Shown: positions 18,463 to 26,013 of the stretch, in pieces
How positions within the stretch are numbered: the stretch's first letter is position 1
How the letters are laid out: every line of letters begins with the position of its first letter
Assembly (NCBI RefSeq): GCF_003112575.1
Contig: NZ_BEWC01000009.1
Location: forward strand, 124,001 to 188,000
Direction of reading: 5' to 3'
Length of the DNA stretch: 64,000 nt
DNA from: Streptomyces ardesiacus
Lineage (GTDB): Bacteria; Actinomycetota; Actinomycetes; Streptomycetales; Streptomycetaceae
The notes under the pieces: generated by a model
The model's input: only the letters and a program-made list of their open reading frames with translations
Told to the model about the DNA's origin: nothing
Database searches by the model: none
Program-made: the position numbers and the translations under genes

Positions 18463-18522
18463 GGGCCGGTACGGCGGTGGGGCGCCCGGAGATCTCCGGG
18501 CGCCCCACCGCCGTACCGGCCC
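18463..18522. terminator. Perfect 60-bp palindrome between convergent genes
   Basis: Every base from 18463 to 18492 pairs with its counterpart from 18522 down to 18493, giving two uninterrupted 30-bp arms with no loop and a BglII site (AGATCT) at the centre. It sits between the convergent DUF3159 and TrkA genes, so it probably terminates both transcripts. The length and perfection are well above a usual terminator. Confidence 0.9.
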
Positions 18523-18559
18523 GTTCCGCCGACGCACCGGCCGGCGGGTCCGCCGAGGG

Positions 18560-19240
18560 TCAGACCAGTCCGTCGGGCCGCCGCCGTGCCGACAGCAGGT
18601 CCTCCAGCTGCTCCTCACGGGCCTGCGCGGCGACGAAGAGCAGTTCGTCGCCCGCCTCCAGGGAGTCCTCCCGGGAGGGCGTCAGCACCCGGGTGCCACG
18701 GATGATCGTCACCAGCGAGGTGTCCTCGGGCCACTGGACGTCACCGACCTGCGTGCCGGCCAGGGCCGACTCCTCCGGCAGCGTCAGCTCGACGAGGTTG
18801 GCGTCGCCGTGGCTGAAGCGCAGCAGCCGGACCAGGTCGCCGACGCTCACCGCCTCCTCCACCAGGGCCGACATCAGCCGCGGGGTGGAGACGGCGACGT
18901 CCACGCCCCAGGACTCGTTGAAGAGCCACTCGTTCTTCGGGTTGTTCACGCGCGCGACGACGCGCGGGACGCCGTACTCCGTCTTGGCCAGCAGGGAAAC
19001 GACCAGGTTGACCTTGTCGTCGCCCGTCGCCGCGATGACGACGTTGCAGCGCTGCAGCGCCGCCTCGTCCAGGGACGTGATCTCGCACGCGTCGGCGAGC
19101 AGCCACTCCGCCATCGGGACGCGCTCGACCGAGATGGCCGTCGGCGCCTTGTCGATGAGCAGGATCTCGTGGCCGTTCTCCAGCAGTTCGCCCGCGATCG
19201 AACGGCCGACCGCGCCGGCTCCGGCAATGGCGACCCTCAT
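18560..19240 (-). CDS. trkA: TrkA-family potassium uptake regulator (second RCK protein)
   Basis: 226 aa. N-terminal RCK/TrkA-N Rossmann domain with MRVAIAGAGAVGRSIA (GxGxxG nucleotide-binding motif) and LLIDKAP; TrkA-C domain at about 145-220. Such proteins bind NAD(H) or ATP/ADP and gate K+ channels or transporters. ATG overlaps the stop of the upstream TrkA gene (ATGA). A pair of adjacent RCK genes is like mycobacterial ceoB/ceoC. The likely partner is the divergent KimA-like permease or a transporter elsewhere. Confidence 0.9.
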   Translation of the reverse strand: MRVAIAGAGAVGRSIAGELLENGHEILLIDKAPTAISVERVPMAEWLLADACEITSLDEAALQRCNVVIAATGDDKVNLVVSLLAKTEYGVPRVVARVNNPKNEWLFNESWGVDVAVSTPRLMSALVEEAVSVGDLVRLLRFSHGDANLVELTLPEESALAGTQVGDVQWPEDTSLVTIIRGTRVLTPSREDSLEAGDELLFVAAQAREEQLEDLLSARRRPDGLV

Positions 19241-19911
19241 CAGTGACCGCCCTCCTCTTCGGGACCCTTGGCGAACGCCGCCTCGACCTTGTGCACCTCG
19301 TCGGTGCGCATCATCACGTGCACGAGGTCGCCCTCCTGCAGGACGGTCTGCGAGGAGGGCAGAATCGCCTCCCCGAGCCGGGTGACGAACGCCACCCGCA
19401 CGCCCGTCTCCTCCTGGAGCCGGCTGATCTTGTGACCGACCCAGGCCGCGGAGGTGTGCACCTCGGCGAGCTGGACACCCCCGGTGGGGTCCCGCCACAG
19501 CGGCTCGGCGCCCGAGGGCAGCAGCCGGCGCAGCATCTGGTCGGCCGTCCAGCGGACGGTGGCCACGGTGGGGATGCCCAGGCGCTGGTAGACCTCGGCG
19601 CGGCGCGGGTCGTAGATGCGGGCGGCGACGTTCTCCACACCGAACATCTCGCGCGCCACCCGGGCGGCGATGATGTTGGAGTTGTCGCCGCTGGAGACGG
19701 CGGCGAAGGCGCCGGCCTCCTCGATGCCCGCCTCCCGCAGGGTGTCCTGGTCGAAGCCGATGCCGGTGACCCGGCGCCCGCCGAACGAGGAACCGAGACG
19801 CCGGAAGGAGGTGGGGTCCCGGTCGATCACGGCGACCGTGTGCCCCTGCTGCTCCAGGGTCTGGGCGAGCGCGGAGCCCACGCGCCCGCAGCCCATGATG
19901 ACAATGTGCAT
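19240..19911 (-). CDS. trkA: TrkA-family potassium uptake regulator (first RCK protein)
   Basis: 223 aa. Starts MHIVIMGCGRVGSALAQ with GxGxxG and a second-strand acidic residue (VIDRD) typical of NAD binding; TrkA-C domain at about 140-215. It is the first gene of the minus-strand TrkA pair. A 15-codon open frame ends 4 bp upstream of its start (separate entry). Confidence 0.9.
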   Translation of the reverse strand: MHIVIMGCGRVGSALAQTLEQQGHTVAVIDRDPTSFRRLGSSFGGRRVTGIGFDQDTLREAGIEEAGAFAAVSSGDNSNIIAARVAREMFGVENVAARIYDPRRAEVYQRLGIPTVATVRWTADQMLRRLLPSGAEPLWRDPTGGVQLAEVHTSAAWVGHKISRLQEETGVRVAFVTRLGEAILPSSQTVLQEGDLVHVMMRTDEVHKVEAAFAKGPEEEGGH

Positions 19912-19915
19912 CGCC

Positions 19916-19963
19916 TCACACCGCGCTTCCTGCGGGCCCGCCGGTCTTGGTGGATGTCGTCAT
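19916..19963 (-). CDS. Possible 15-aa leader peptide upstream of trkA
   Basis: ATG at 19963 preceded by GAAAGAGAG opens a 15-codon frame (MTTSTKTGGPAGSAV) that stops 4 bp before the trkA ATG. The spacing would allow translational coupling or leader control. No attenuator structure was identified. It could also be chance. Confidence 0.3.
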   Translation of the reverse strand: MTTSTKTGGPAGSAV

Positions 19964-20149
19964 GTCTCTCTTTCGGCTCGCCTGGCGACACGTCGCGGCC
20001 AGTGTGCGGGCCGCAGAGGAACATCATGCCGGTGCGCACCGCGGCCGATGCCGCTAGGTCCCCGGAAGCCGGGTTCCCCCGTGCGGACCGTACGTCCGGA
20101 TGTCCGGCCCCAACGTATCGGCAAGCCTCCGGGGCCCGCAGGAGCCGTC

Positions 20150-20263
20150 TCACCCCCTGGCCGACGACCCCCGGCGGCAGATGCTGCGGATGCTGGCGCG
20201 GGTCAGGAAACCGAGGCCGACGAGGGTGGCGGCGCCGCCGATCAGCTCTGCGCTCAGGTGCAT
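20150..20263 (-). CDS. Putative 37-aa single-pass membrane peptide
   Basis: ATG 20263 has an ideal GGAGG RBS 4 bases upstream. The 37 codons encode one hydrophobic helix (LIGGAATLVGLGFLT) followed by a basic tail (RASIRSICRRG), obeying the positive-inside rule. It lies upstream of and on the same strand as the two trkA genes and is divergent from the KimA-like gene. By position it could be a small regulatory subunit of K+ transport, in the manner of KdpF, but no homology is claimed. Confidence 0.5.
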   Translation of the reverse strand: MHLSAELIGGAATLVGLGFLTRASIRSICRRGSSARG

Positions 20264-20418
20264 GGGACCTCCAGGGGCGGCGACGGCCGGAAAGCGGCAG
20301 GGCTTGCCGGGGTAAGCAGTCATATAGGCATGCGAACCCCGTCACCTGCGGAATCCCCAGCCGGAGAACCCTCCGAATTCACCCGTAGAGCAGACGGCGG
20401 ACGGATCGGGGGTGGCGG

Positions 20419-20449
20419 TTGGGCGGGCGCCCGTTCGAACGCTTACGAT
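20419..20449 (+). promoter_or_regulatory. Putative promoter for a leaderless KimA-like mRNA
   Basis: TTGGGC (20419-20424), 19-bp spacer, TACGAT (20444-20449), then 8 bases to the GTG at 20458. No RBS is present before the GTG, which supports initiation at or next to the start codon. Confidence 0.5.
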
Positions 20450-20457
20450 CCTCTGTT

Positions 20458-22527
20458 GTGTCCAAACTGACCGACGTGCCCAAACGGATCCTGATCGGGC
20501 GCGCACTGCGCAGCGACCGGCTGGGCGAAACGCTCCTGCCGAAGCGGATCGCCCTTCCCGTCTTCGCGTCCGACCCGCTGTCCTCGGTGGCGTACGCGCC
20601 CGGCGAGGTGCTGCTGGTCCTGTCCATCGCGGGCGTGTCGGCCTACCACTTCAGCCCCTGGATCGCGCTCGCGGTCGTCGTCCTGATGTTCACCGTGGTC
20701 GCCTCGTACCGCCAGAACGTGCACGCCTACCCGAGCGGCGGCGGCGACTACGAGGTGGCCACCACCAACCTGGGCCCGAAGGCCGGCCTGACCGTGGCCA
20801 GTGCCCTGCTGGTCGACTACGTCCTGACGGTCGCCGTCTCCATCTCCTCCGGCATCGAGAACCTGGGCTCGGCGATCCCCTTCGTCGTGGAGCACAAGGT
20901 CCTGTGCGCGGTCGCCGTCATCCTGCTGCTGACCCTGATGAACCTGCGCGGGGTCAAGGAGTCGGGCACCCTCTTCGCCATCCCGACGTACGTCTTCGTC
21001 GCGGGCGTCTTCATCATGATCGTGTGGGGCGCCTTCCGCGGCCTGGTCCTCGGCGACACCATGCGCGCCCCGACGGCGGGCTACGAGATCAAACCGGAGC
21101 ACGGCGGCCTGGCCGGCTTCGCCATGGTCTTCCTCCTCCTGCGCGCCTTCTCCTCCGGCTGCGCAGCCCTCACCGGTGTCGAGGCGATCTCCAACGGCGT
21201 CCCGGCCTTCCGCAAGCCCAAGTCCAAGAACGCGGGCAACACCCTCGCGCTGATGGGCCTGCTCGCCGTCACCATGTTCTGCGGCATCATCGCGCTGGCC
21301 ACCGCCACCGACGTCCGCATGTCCGACAACCCCGCCACCCAGCTCTTCCACAACGGGGTCGCGGTCGGCGCGGACTACGTCCAGCACCCGGTGATCTCGC
21401 AGGTCGCCGAGGCGGTCTTCGGCGAGGGCAGCTTCCTGTTCGTCGTCCTCGCCGCCGCCACCGCGCTGGTCCTCTTCCTGGCCGCCAACACCGCCTACAA
21501 CGGCTTCCCGCTCCTCGGCTCGATCCTCGCCCAGGACCGCTACCTGCCGCGCCAGCTGCACACCCGCGGCGACCGGCTGGCCTTCTCCAACGGCATCGTG
21601 CTCCTCGCCGGCGCGGCCATGCTCCTCGTCGTCGTCTACGGCGCCGACTCGACCCGGCTGATCCAGCTCTACATCGTCGGCGTCTTCGTGTCCTTCACGC
21701 TCAGCCAGATCGGCATGGTCCGCCACTGGAACCGCAACCTCGCCGCCGAACGCGACCAGGCCAGGCGCCGCCACATGGTGCGCTCCCGCGCGATCAACGC
21801 CTTCGGCGCCTTCTTCACCGGACTGGTCCTGGTCGTGGTCCTGGCCACGAAGTTCACCCACGGTGCCTGGGTCGCCCTGCTCGGCATGTGCATCTTCTTC
21901 GCGACGATGACGGCCATCCGCAAGCACTACGACCGCGTCGCCGAGGAGATCGCGGCCCCGGAGGACCCCGAGGAGGCGCAGAGCGACGACATGGTGCGCC
22001 CCTCGCGGGTCCACTCGGTGGTCCTGATCTCCAAGATCCACCGCCCCACGCTGCGCGCCCTCGCCTACGCCAAGCTCATGCGCTCCGACAGTCTGGAGGC
22101 GCTCAGCGTCAACGTCGACCCGGCCGAGACCAAGGCGCTGCGCGAGGAGTGGGAGCGCCGCGGCATCGCCGTACCCCTGAAGGTCCTGGACTCGCCCTAC
22201 CGCGAGATCACGCGGCCGGTCATCGAGTACGTCAAGAGTCTGCGCAAGGAGTCCCCGCGCGACGCGGTCTCGGTCATCATCCCCGAGTACGTGGTCGGCC
22301 ACTGGTACGAGCACCTGCTGCACAACCAGAGCGCCCTGCGCCTCAAGGGCCGCCTGCTGTTCACGCCGGGCGTCATGGTCACGTCCGTCCCGTACCAGCT
22401 CGAGTCCTCCGAGGCCGCCAGGCGCCGGGCCCGCAAGCGCCAGGACTGGAGCGCACCCGGCGCGGTGCGGCGCGGCCCGGCCCAGCAGCCCCAGGACCGG
22501 TCGAAGGACTCCTCGTCGTCCACGTAG
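20458..22527 (+). CDS. APC-superfamily permease, KimA-like K+ transporter
   Basis: 689 aa. The N terminus RILIGRALRSDRLGETLL...FASDPLSSVAYAPGEVLLVL closely matches the opening of Bacillus KimA-type K+/H+ symporters. About twelve membrane helices follow (residues about 40-500), then a soluble C-terminal domain of about 180 residues (from VHSVVLISKIHRPTLRALAYA) like the Usp-type regulatory domain of KimA. GTG 20458 is chosen because the KimA-like start is there and a TACGAT box lies 8 bases upstream. Position beside two RCK genes and kdpDE supports a role in K+ uptake. An amino-acid substrate cannot be excluded. Confidence 0.8.
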   Translation: MSKLTDVPKRILIGRALRSDRLGETLLPKRIALPVFASDPLSSVAYAPGEVLLVLSIAGVSAYHFSPWIALAVVVLMFTVVASYRQNVHAYPSGGGDYEVATTNLGPKAGLTVASALLVDYVLTVAVSISSGIENLGSAIPFVVEHKVLCAVAVILLLTLMNLRGVKESGTLFAIPTYVFVAGVFIMIVWGAFRGLVLGDTMRAPTAGYEIKPEHGGLAGFAMVFLLLRAFSSGCAALTGVEAISNGVPAFRKPKSKNAGNTLALMGLLAVTMFCGIIALATATDVRMSDNPATQLFHNGVAVGADYVQHPVISQVAEAVFGEGSFLFVVLAAATALVLFLAANTAYNGFPLLGSILAQDRYLPRQLHTRGDRLAFSNGIVLLAGAAMLLVVVYGADSTRLIQLYIVGVFVSFTLSQIGMVRHWNRNLAAERDQARRRHMVRSRAINAFGAFFTGLVLVVVLATKFTHGAWVALLGMCIFFATMTAIRKHYDRVAEEIAAPEDPEEAQSDDMVRPSRVHSVVLISKIHRPTLRALAYAKLMRSDSLEALSVNVDPAETKALREEWERRGIAVPLKVLDSPYREITRPVIEYVKSLRKESPRDAVSVIIPEYVVGHWYEHLLHNQSALRLKGRLLFTPGVMVTSVPYQLESSEAARRRARKRQDWSAPGAVRRGPAQQPQDRSKDSSSST

Positions 22528-22577
22528 ACTGGACGGCTGTTGTCCTTGTCGCCCCCGTTCTCTGGAGTCACCCCGCC

Positions 22578-23918
22578 ATGCAGGCAGAACCGAAGAAGTC
22601 GCAGGCGGTCTCACTGGTGGGTGAGGAGTACGAGGTCGAGGTCGGCCCCGTCGCCCACGGCGGCCACTGCATCGCCCGCACCGCCGAGGGCCAGGTGCTG
22701 TTCGTCCGGCACACCCTGCCCGGCGAGCGGGTCGTGGCCCGGGTCACGGAGGGCGAGGAGGGCGCCCGCTTCCTGCGCGCGGACGCGGTCGAGATCCTGG
22801 ACGCCTCCAAGGACCGCGTCGAGGCGCCCTGCCCCTTCTCGGGCCCCGGCCGCTGCGGCGGCTGCGACTGGCAGCACGCCAAGCCGGGTGCCCAGCGCCG
22901 CCTGAAGGGCGAGGTCGTCGCCGAGCAGCTCGCGCGTCTGGCGGGCCTCACGCCCGAGGAGGCCGGCTGGGACGGCACGGTGATGCCGGCCGAGGGCGAC
23001 AAGCTGCCCGCCGGGCAGGTCCCGTCGTGGCGCACGCGCGTGCAGTACGCCGTGGACGCCGAGGGCCGCGCGGGCCTGCGCAGGCACCGCTCCCACGAGG
23101 TCGAGCCGGTCGACCACTGCATGATCGCGGCGGAGGGCGTCAGCGAGCTGGGCATCGAGCGCCGTGACTGGCCCGGCATGGCGACGGTCGAGGCCATCGC
23201 GGCGACGGGCTCGCAGGACCGCCAGGTCATCCTGACCCCGCGCCCCGGCGCCCGCCTCCCCCTCGTCGAACTGGACCGCCCGGTCTCGGTCATGCGCGTC
23301 GGCGAGAAGGACGGCGGCGTCCACCGCGTCCACGGCCGACCCTTCGTCCGCGAGCGTGCCGACGGCCGCACGTACCGGGTCGGCTCCGGCGGCTTCTGGC
23401 AGGTCCATCCGAAGGCCGCCGACACCCTGGTCACCGCGGTCATGCAGGGCCTGCTGCCCCGCAAGGGCGACATGGCCCTCGACCTCTACTGCGGCGTCGG
23501 CCTCTTCGCCGGTGCCCTTGCCGACCGCGTCGGCGACCAGGGCGCGGTCCTCGGCATCGAGTCCGGCAAGCGCGCCGTCGAGGACGCCCGCCACAACCTC
23601 GCCGCCTTCGACCGCGTCCGCATCGAGCAGGGCAAGGTCGAGTCCGTCCTGCCCCGCACCGGCATCGACGAGGTCGACCTCATCGTCCTGGACCCGCCCC
23701 GCGCGGGCGCCGGCCGCAAGACGGTCCAGCATCTGTCCTCCCTGGGCGCCCGCAGGATCGCCTACGTCGCCTGCGACCCGGCGGCCCTGGCCCGGGACCT
23801 GGGGTACTTCCGGGACGGGGGGTACCGGGTGCGGATGCTGCGGGTGTTCGATCTGTTTCCGATGACGCATCATGTGGAGTGCGTGGCGATTCTCGAGCCT
23901 ACGCAAAAGGGGCTCTGA
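22578..23918 (+). CDS. TRAM-domain class I SAM-dependent RNA (uracil-5-)methyltransferase, TrmA/RumA type
   Basis: 446 aa. TRAM domain at residues about 10-75, Cys residues C85, C93, C96 (CGGC) suited to a [4Fe-4S] cluster, Rossmann SAM motif DLYCGVGLFAG, catalytic nucleophile C399 in VACDPAALARDL, and general base E434 in HHVECVAIL. The 35-residue spacing between nucleophile and base equals that of RumA (C389, E424). It methylates C5 of a uridine in tRNA or rRNA; the target base is not predictable. It is complete here. Copies of its 3' end reappear downstream (23935-24021) and at 53566-53637, suggesting this gene's end served as an integration point. Confidence 0.92.
   Translation: MQAEPKKSQAVSLVGEEYEVEVGPVAHGGHCIARTAEGQVLFVRHTLPGERVVARVTEGEEGARFLRADAVEILDASKDRVEAPCPFSGPGRCGGCDWQHAKPGAQRRLKGEVVAEQLARLAGLTPEEAGWDGTVMPAEGDKLPAGQVPSWRTRVQYAVDAEGRAGLRRHRSHEVEPVDHCMIAAEGVSELGIERRDWPGMATVEAIAATGSQDRQVILTPRPGARLPLVELDRPVSVMRVGEKDGGVHRVHGRPFVRERADGRTYRVGSGGFWQVHPKAADTLVTAVMQGLLPRKGDMALDLYCGVGLFAGALADRVGDQGAVLGIESGKRAVEDARHNLAAFDRVRIEQGKVESVLPRTGIDEVDLIVLDPPRAGAGRKTVQHLSSLGARRIAYVACDPAALARDLGYFRDGGYRVRMLRVFDLFPMTHHVECVAILEPTQKGL
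23844..23918 (+). repeat. trmA-like 3' end, copy 1 (in the intact gene)
   Basis: The last 25 codons (VFDLFPMTHHVECVAILEP...) and about 30 bp of following DNA (TGACCTGCGG..., CGGGTTCTTCAGG) are the reference for two further copies. The copy at 53566-53637 matches closely across the stop codon and into the flank. Confidence 0.75.
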
Positions 23919-23934
23919 CCTGCGGTTTTCTCGG

Positions 23935-24021
23935 GTTCTTCAGGTGCTGGCGGTGGTGTTCGACCTGTTTCCCGAAGTGCACGACGTAGACCGTGTCCTG
24001 GGGCGGGGGGAGTCAGCTTGA
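23935..24021 (+). pseudogene. trmA-like 3' end, degenerate copy 2
   Basis: Starting 17 bp after the intact gene, this reads in frame RVLQVLAVVFDLFPEVHDVDRVLG... to a TGA at 24019-24021, against ...RVRML-RVFDLFPMTHHVECVAI...TGA in the intact gene. The DNA after both stop codons is also alike (TGACCTGCGG and TGACCTGTGG). The catalytic Glu region is altered, and 9 bp (three codons) are missing relative to copy 1. It is a fragment with no start, best read as a remnant of an earlier insertion or duplication at this site. Confidence 0.55.
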
Positions 24022-24415
24022 CCTGTGGCTTCGTCGCCGTCTCGGGAGACGACGGACGCGGGCCGGTCGGGGTGCTGTCGCACGTCCGGTCGCCTCGCCG
24101 TGACCGTACCGGTTGCGGCCAGCCGTACCGCTCGGAGCACCCCCTGCGAAGTCCCCACCCCCTCATGACGATCGTCTGACCCGCCCCGCAGTCCCCTGTC
24201 CCGCCCGCACACCTCTCTGTCGTTGACCCACGCCCGTCTGACCTTTCCGTGCAGTTCTCCGACAACCCTGACAGAGCCCTGAACCGGTCTCCCTTGAACG
24301 CGATCCCCGCACCCCGGAGGCTTGAAGCCGCGGGTCGGCGTGGGCGTTTGAGGCAAGCCGGACGCGAAATGTAGCGCGGATATGTCATGCACATTGCAGG
24401 CAGGGGAGAGTTCGC
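24022..24415. other. Non-coding region upstream of the polyketide genes
   Basis: No convincing reading frame. It holds the candidate promoter at 24348-24377 and the ribosome-binding region GGGGAG before the cyclase ATG. No SARP-type heptamer repeats were identified by eye. Confidence 0.45.
24348..24377 (+). promoter_or_regulatory. Candidate promoter of the polyketide operon
   Basis: TTGAGG (24348-24353), 18-bp spacer, TAGCGC (24372-24377), 38 bp before the cyclase ATG. The -10 deviates from consensus at its last base, so the assignment is tentative. Confidence 0.35.
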
Positions 24416-24745
24416 ATGCACAGCACCTTGATCGTCGCCAGGCTGGAACCGGGCGCGGGCGCGCACGTGGCCGACCTGTTCGCCGATTTCGACGCGACCG
24501 AGATGCCGCACAGGATGGGGACCAGGCGGCGCCAGCTCTTCCACTACCGGGGGCTGTACTTCCACCTCCAGGACTTCGACGAGGACAACGGGGGAGAGCT
24601 GATCGAGGCGGCGAAGACCGACCCCCGGTTCGTGGGGATCAGCAACGACCTGAAGCCGTTCATCGAGGCGTACGACCCGGCGACCTGGCGCTCACCGGCG
24701 GACGCGATGGCGACGCGGTTCTATGCGTGGGAGGCGGCCGCGTGA
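24416..24745 (+). CDS. TcmI-type polyketide cyclase
   Basis: 109 aa, ferredoxin-like fold. The sequence pattern (MHSTLIVARLEP..., ATEMPHRMGTRRRQLFHYRGLYFHLQDF..., DPATWRSPADAMATRFYAWE) is that of the small cyclases standing first in angucycline minimal-PKS operons (LndF/UrdF/JadI class). These close later rings of the decaketide. RBS GGGGAG. Its stop overlaps the KS-alpha start by 4 bp (GTGA), so the two are coupled. Confidence 0.92.
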   Translation: MHSTLIVARLEPGAGAHVADLFADFDATEMPHRMGTRRRQLFHYRGLYFHLQDFDEDNGGELIEAAKTDPRFVGISNDLKPFIEAYDPATWRSPADAMATRFYAWEAAA

Positions 24746-26013
24746 GCGCGCGTCGCGTCGTCATCACGGGGCTCGAGGTTCTCGCGCCGGGCGGCGTGGG
24801 CGCCAAGAACTTCTGGAGCCTGCTGAGTGAGGGACGCACGGCGACTCGGGGAATCACCTTCTTCGACCCCACGCCGTTCCGCTCCCGAGTCGCCGCCGAG
24901 ATCGACTTCGATCCGTACGAGCACGGCCTCACCCCGCAGGAAGTGCGCCGCATGGACCGGGCCGCCCAGTTCGCGGTGGTCGCCGCGCGCGGCGCGGTCG
25001 CGGACAGCGGGATCGAGTTCGCCGGACTCGACCCGTACCGCACCGGCGTCACCATCGGGAGCGCGGTCGGCGCCACGATGGGCCTGGACGAGGAGTACCG
25101 CGTCGTCAGCGACGGCGGCCGGCTCGCCCTCGTCGACCACGCGTACGCGGCGCCGCACCTCTACGACCACCTGGTGCCCAGCTCCTTCGCCGCCGAGGTC
25201 GCCTGGGCGGTCGGCGCCGAGGGCCCCGCCACCGTCGTGTCCACCGGGTGCACCTCGGGCATCGACTCCGTCGGGTACGCCGCCGAGCTGATCCGCGAGG
25301 GAGCGGCGGACATCATGGTCGCCGGCTCGTCGGACGCGCCGATCTCCCCGATCACCATGGCCTGCTTCGACGCGATCAAGGCCACCACTCCCCGCCACGA
25401 CGACCCGGCCCGTGCCTCGCGCCCCTTCGACGGCACCCGCAACGGCTTCGTGCTCGGCGAGGGCGCGGCCGTGTTCGTGCTGGAGGAACTCGACAGCGCC
25501 CGCAGACGCGGCGCGCACATCTACGCGGAGATCGCCGGGTACGCGACCCGCTCGAACGCCTACCACATGACCGGACTGCGCCCCGACGGCGCGGAGATGG
25601 CCGAGGCGATCCGGGTCGCCCTCGACGAGGCGCGACTGCCCGGCGAGGCCGTCGACTACATCAACGCGCACGGCTCGGGCACGAAACAGAACGACCGCCA
25701 CGAGACGGCCGCGTTCAAACGCGTCCTCGGCGCGCACGCCTACCGCACCCCGGTCAGCTCGATCAAGTCGATGGTGGGCCACTCCCTGGGCGCGATCGGC
25801 TCCATCGAGATCGCCGCCTCGGTCCTGGCCATGGAGTACGACGTCGTCCCGCCGACCGCCAACCTTCACTCTCCCGACCCCGAGTGCGACCTCGACTACG
25901 TGCCGCGGGAGGCCCGCGACCAGCTCACCGACACGGTACTCACCGTCGGCAGCGGCTTCGGCGGGTTCCAGAGCGCGATGGTGCTGACCGAGCCGGAAAG
26001 GAAGCAGGTGTGA
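24742..26013 (+). CDS. Type II PKS ketosynthase alpha subunit
   Basis: 423 aa. Active-site Cys170 in STGCTSGIDSV, His310 in NAHGSGTKQND and His347 in GHSLGAIGS form the Claisen condensation triad. Works as a heterodimer with the next gene product and the ACP to build a poly-beta-keto chain from malonyl units. GTG start overlaps the cyclase stop; its own stop overlaps the KS-beta start. Full family length. Confidence 0.97.
   Translation: MSARRVVITGLEVLAPGGVGAKNFWSLLSEGRTATRGITFFDPTPFRSRVAAEIDFDPYEHGLTPQEVRRMDRAAQFAVVAARGAVADSGIEFAGLDPYRTGVTIGSAVGATMGLDEEYRVVSDGGRLALVDHAYAAPHLYDHLVPSSFAAEVAWAVGAEGPATVVSTGCTSGIDSVGYAAELIREGAADIMVAGSSDAPISPITMACFDAIKATTPRHDDPARASRPFDGTRNGFVLGEGAAVFVLEELDSARRRGAHIYAEIAGYATRSNAYHMTGLRPDGAEMAEAIRVALDEARLPGEAVDYINAHGSGTKQNDRHETAAFKRVLGAHAYRTPVSSIKSMVGHSLGAIGSIEIAASVLAMEYDVVPPTANLHSPDPECDLDYVPREARDQLTDTVLTVGSGFGGFQSAMVLTEPERKQV

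Noticed and set aside
20443..22614. 723-codon minus-strand frame opposite the KimA-like permease
   Set aside because: Translation is Glu/Asp/Gly/Val-rich without domains; it is the antisense shadow of a membrane protein gene.
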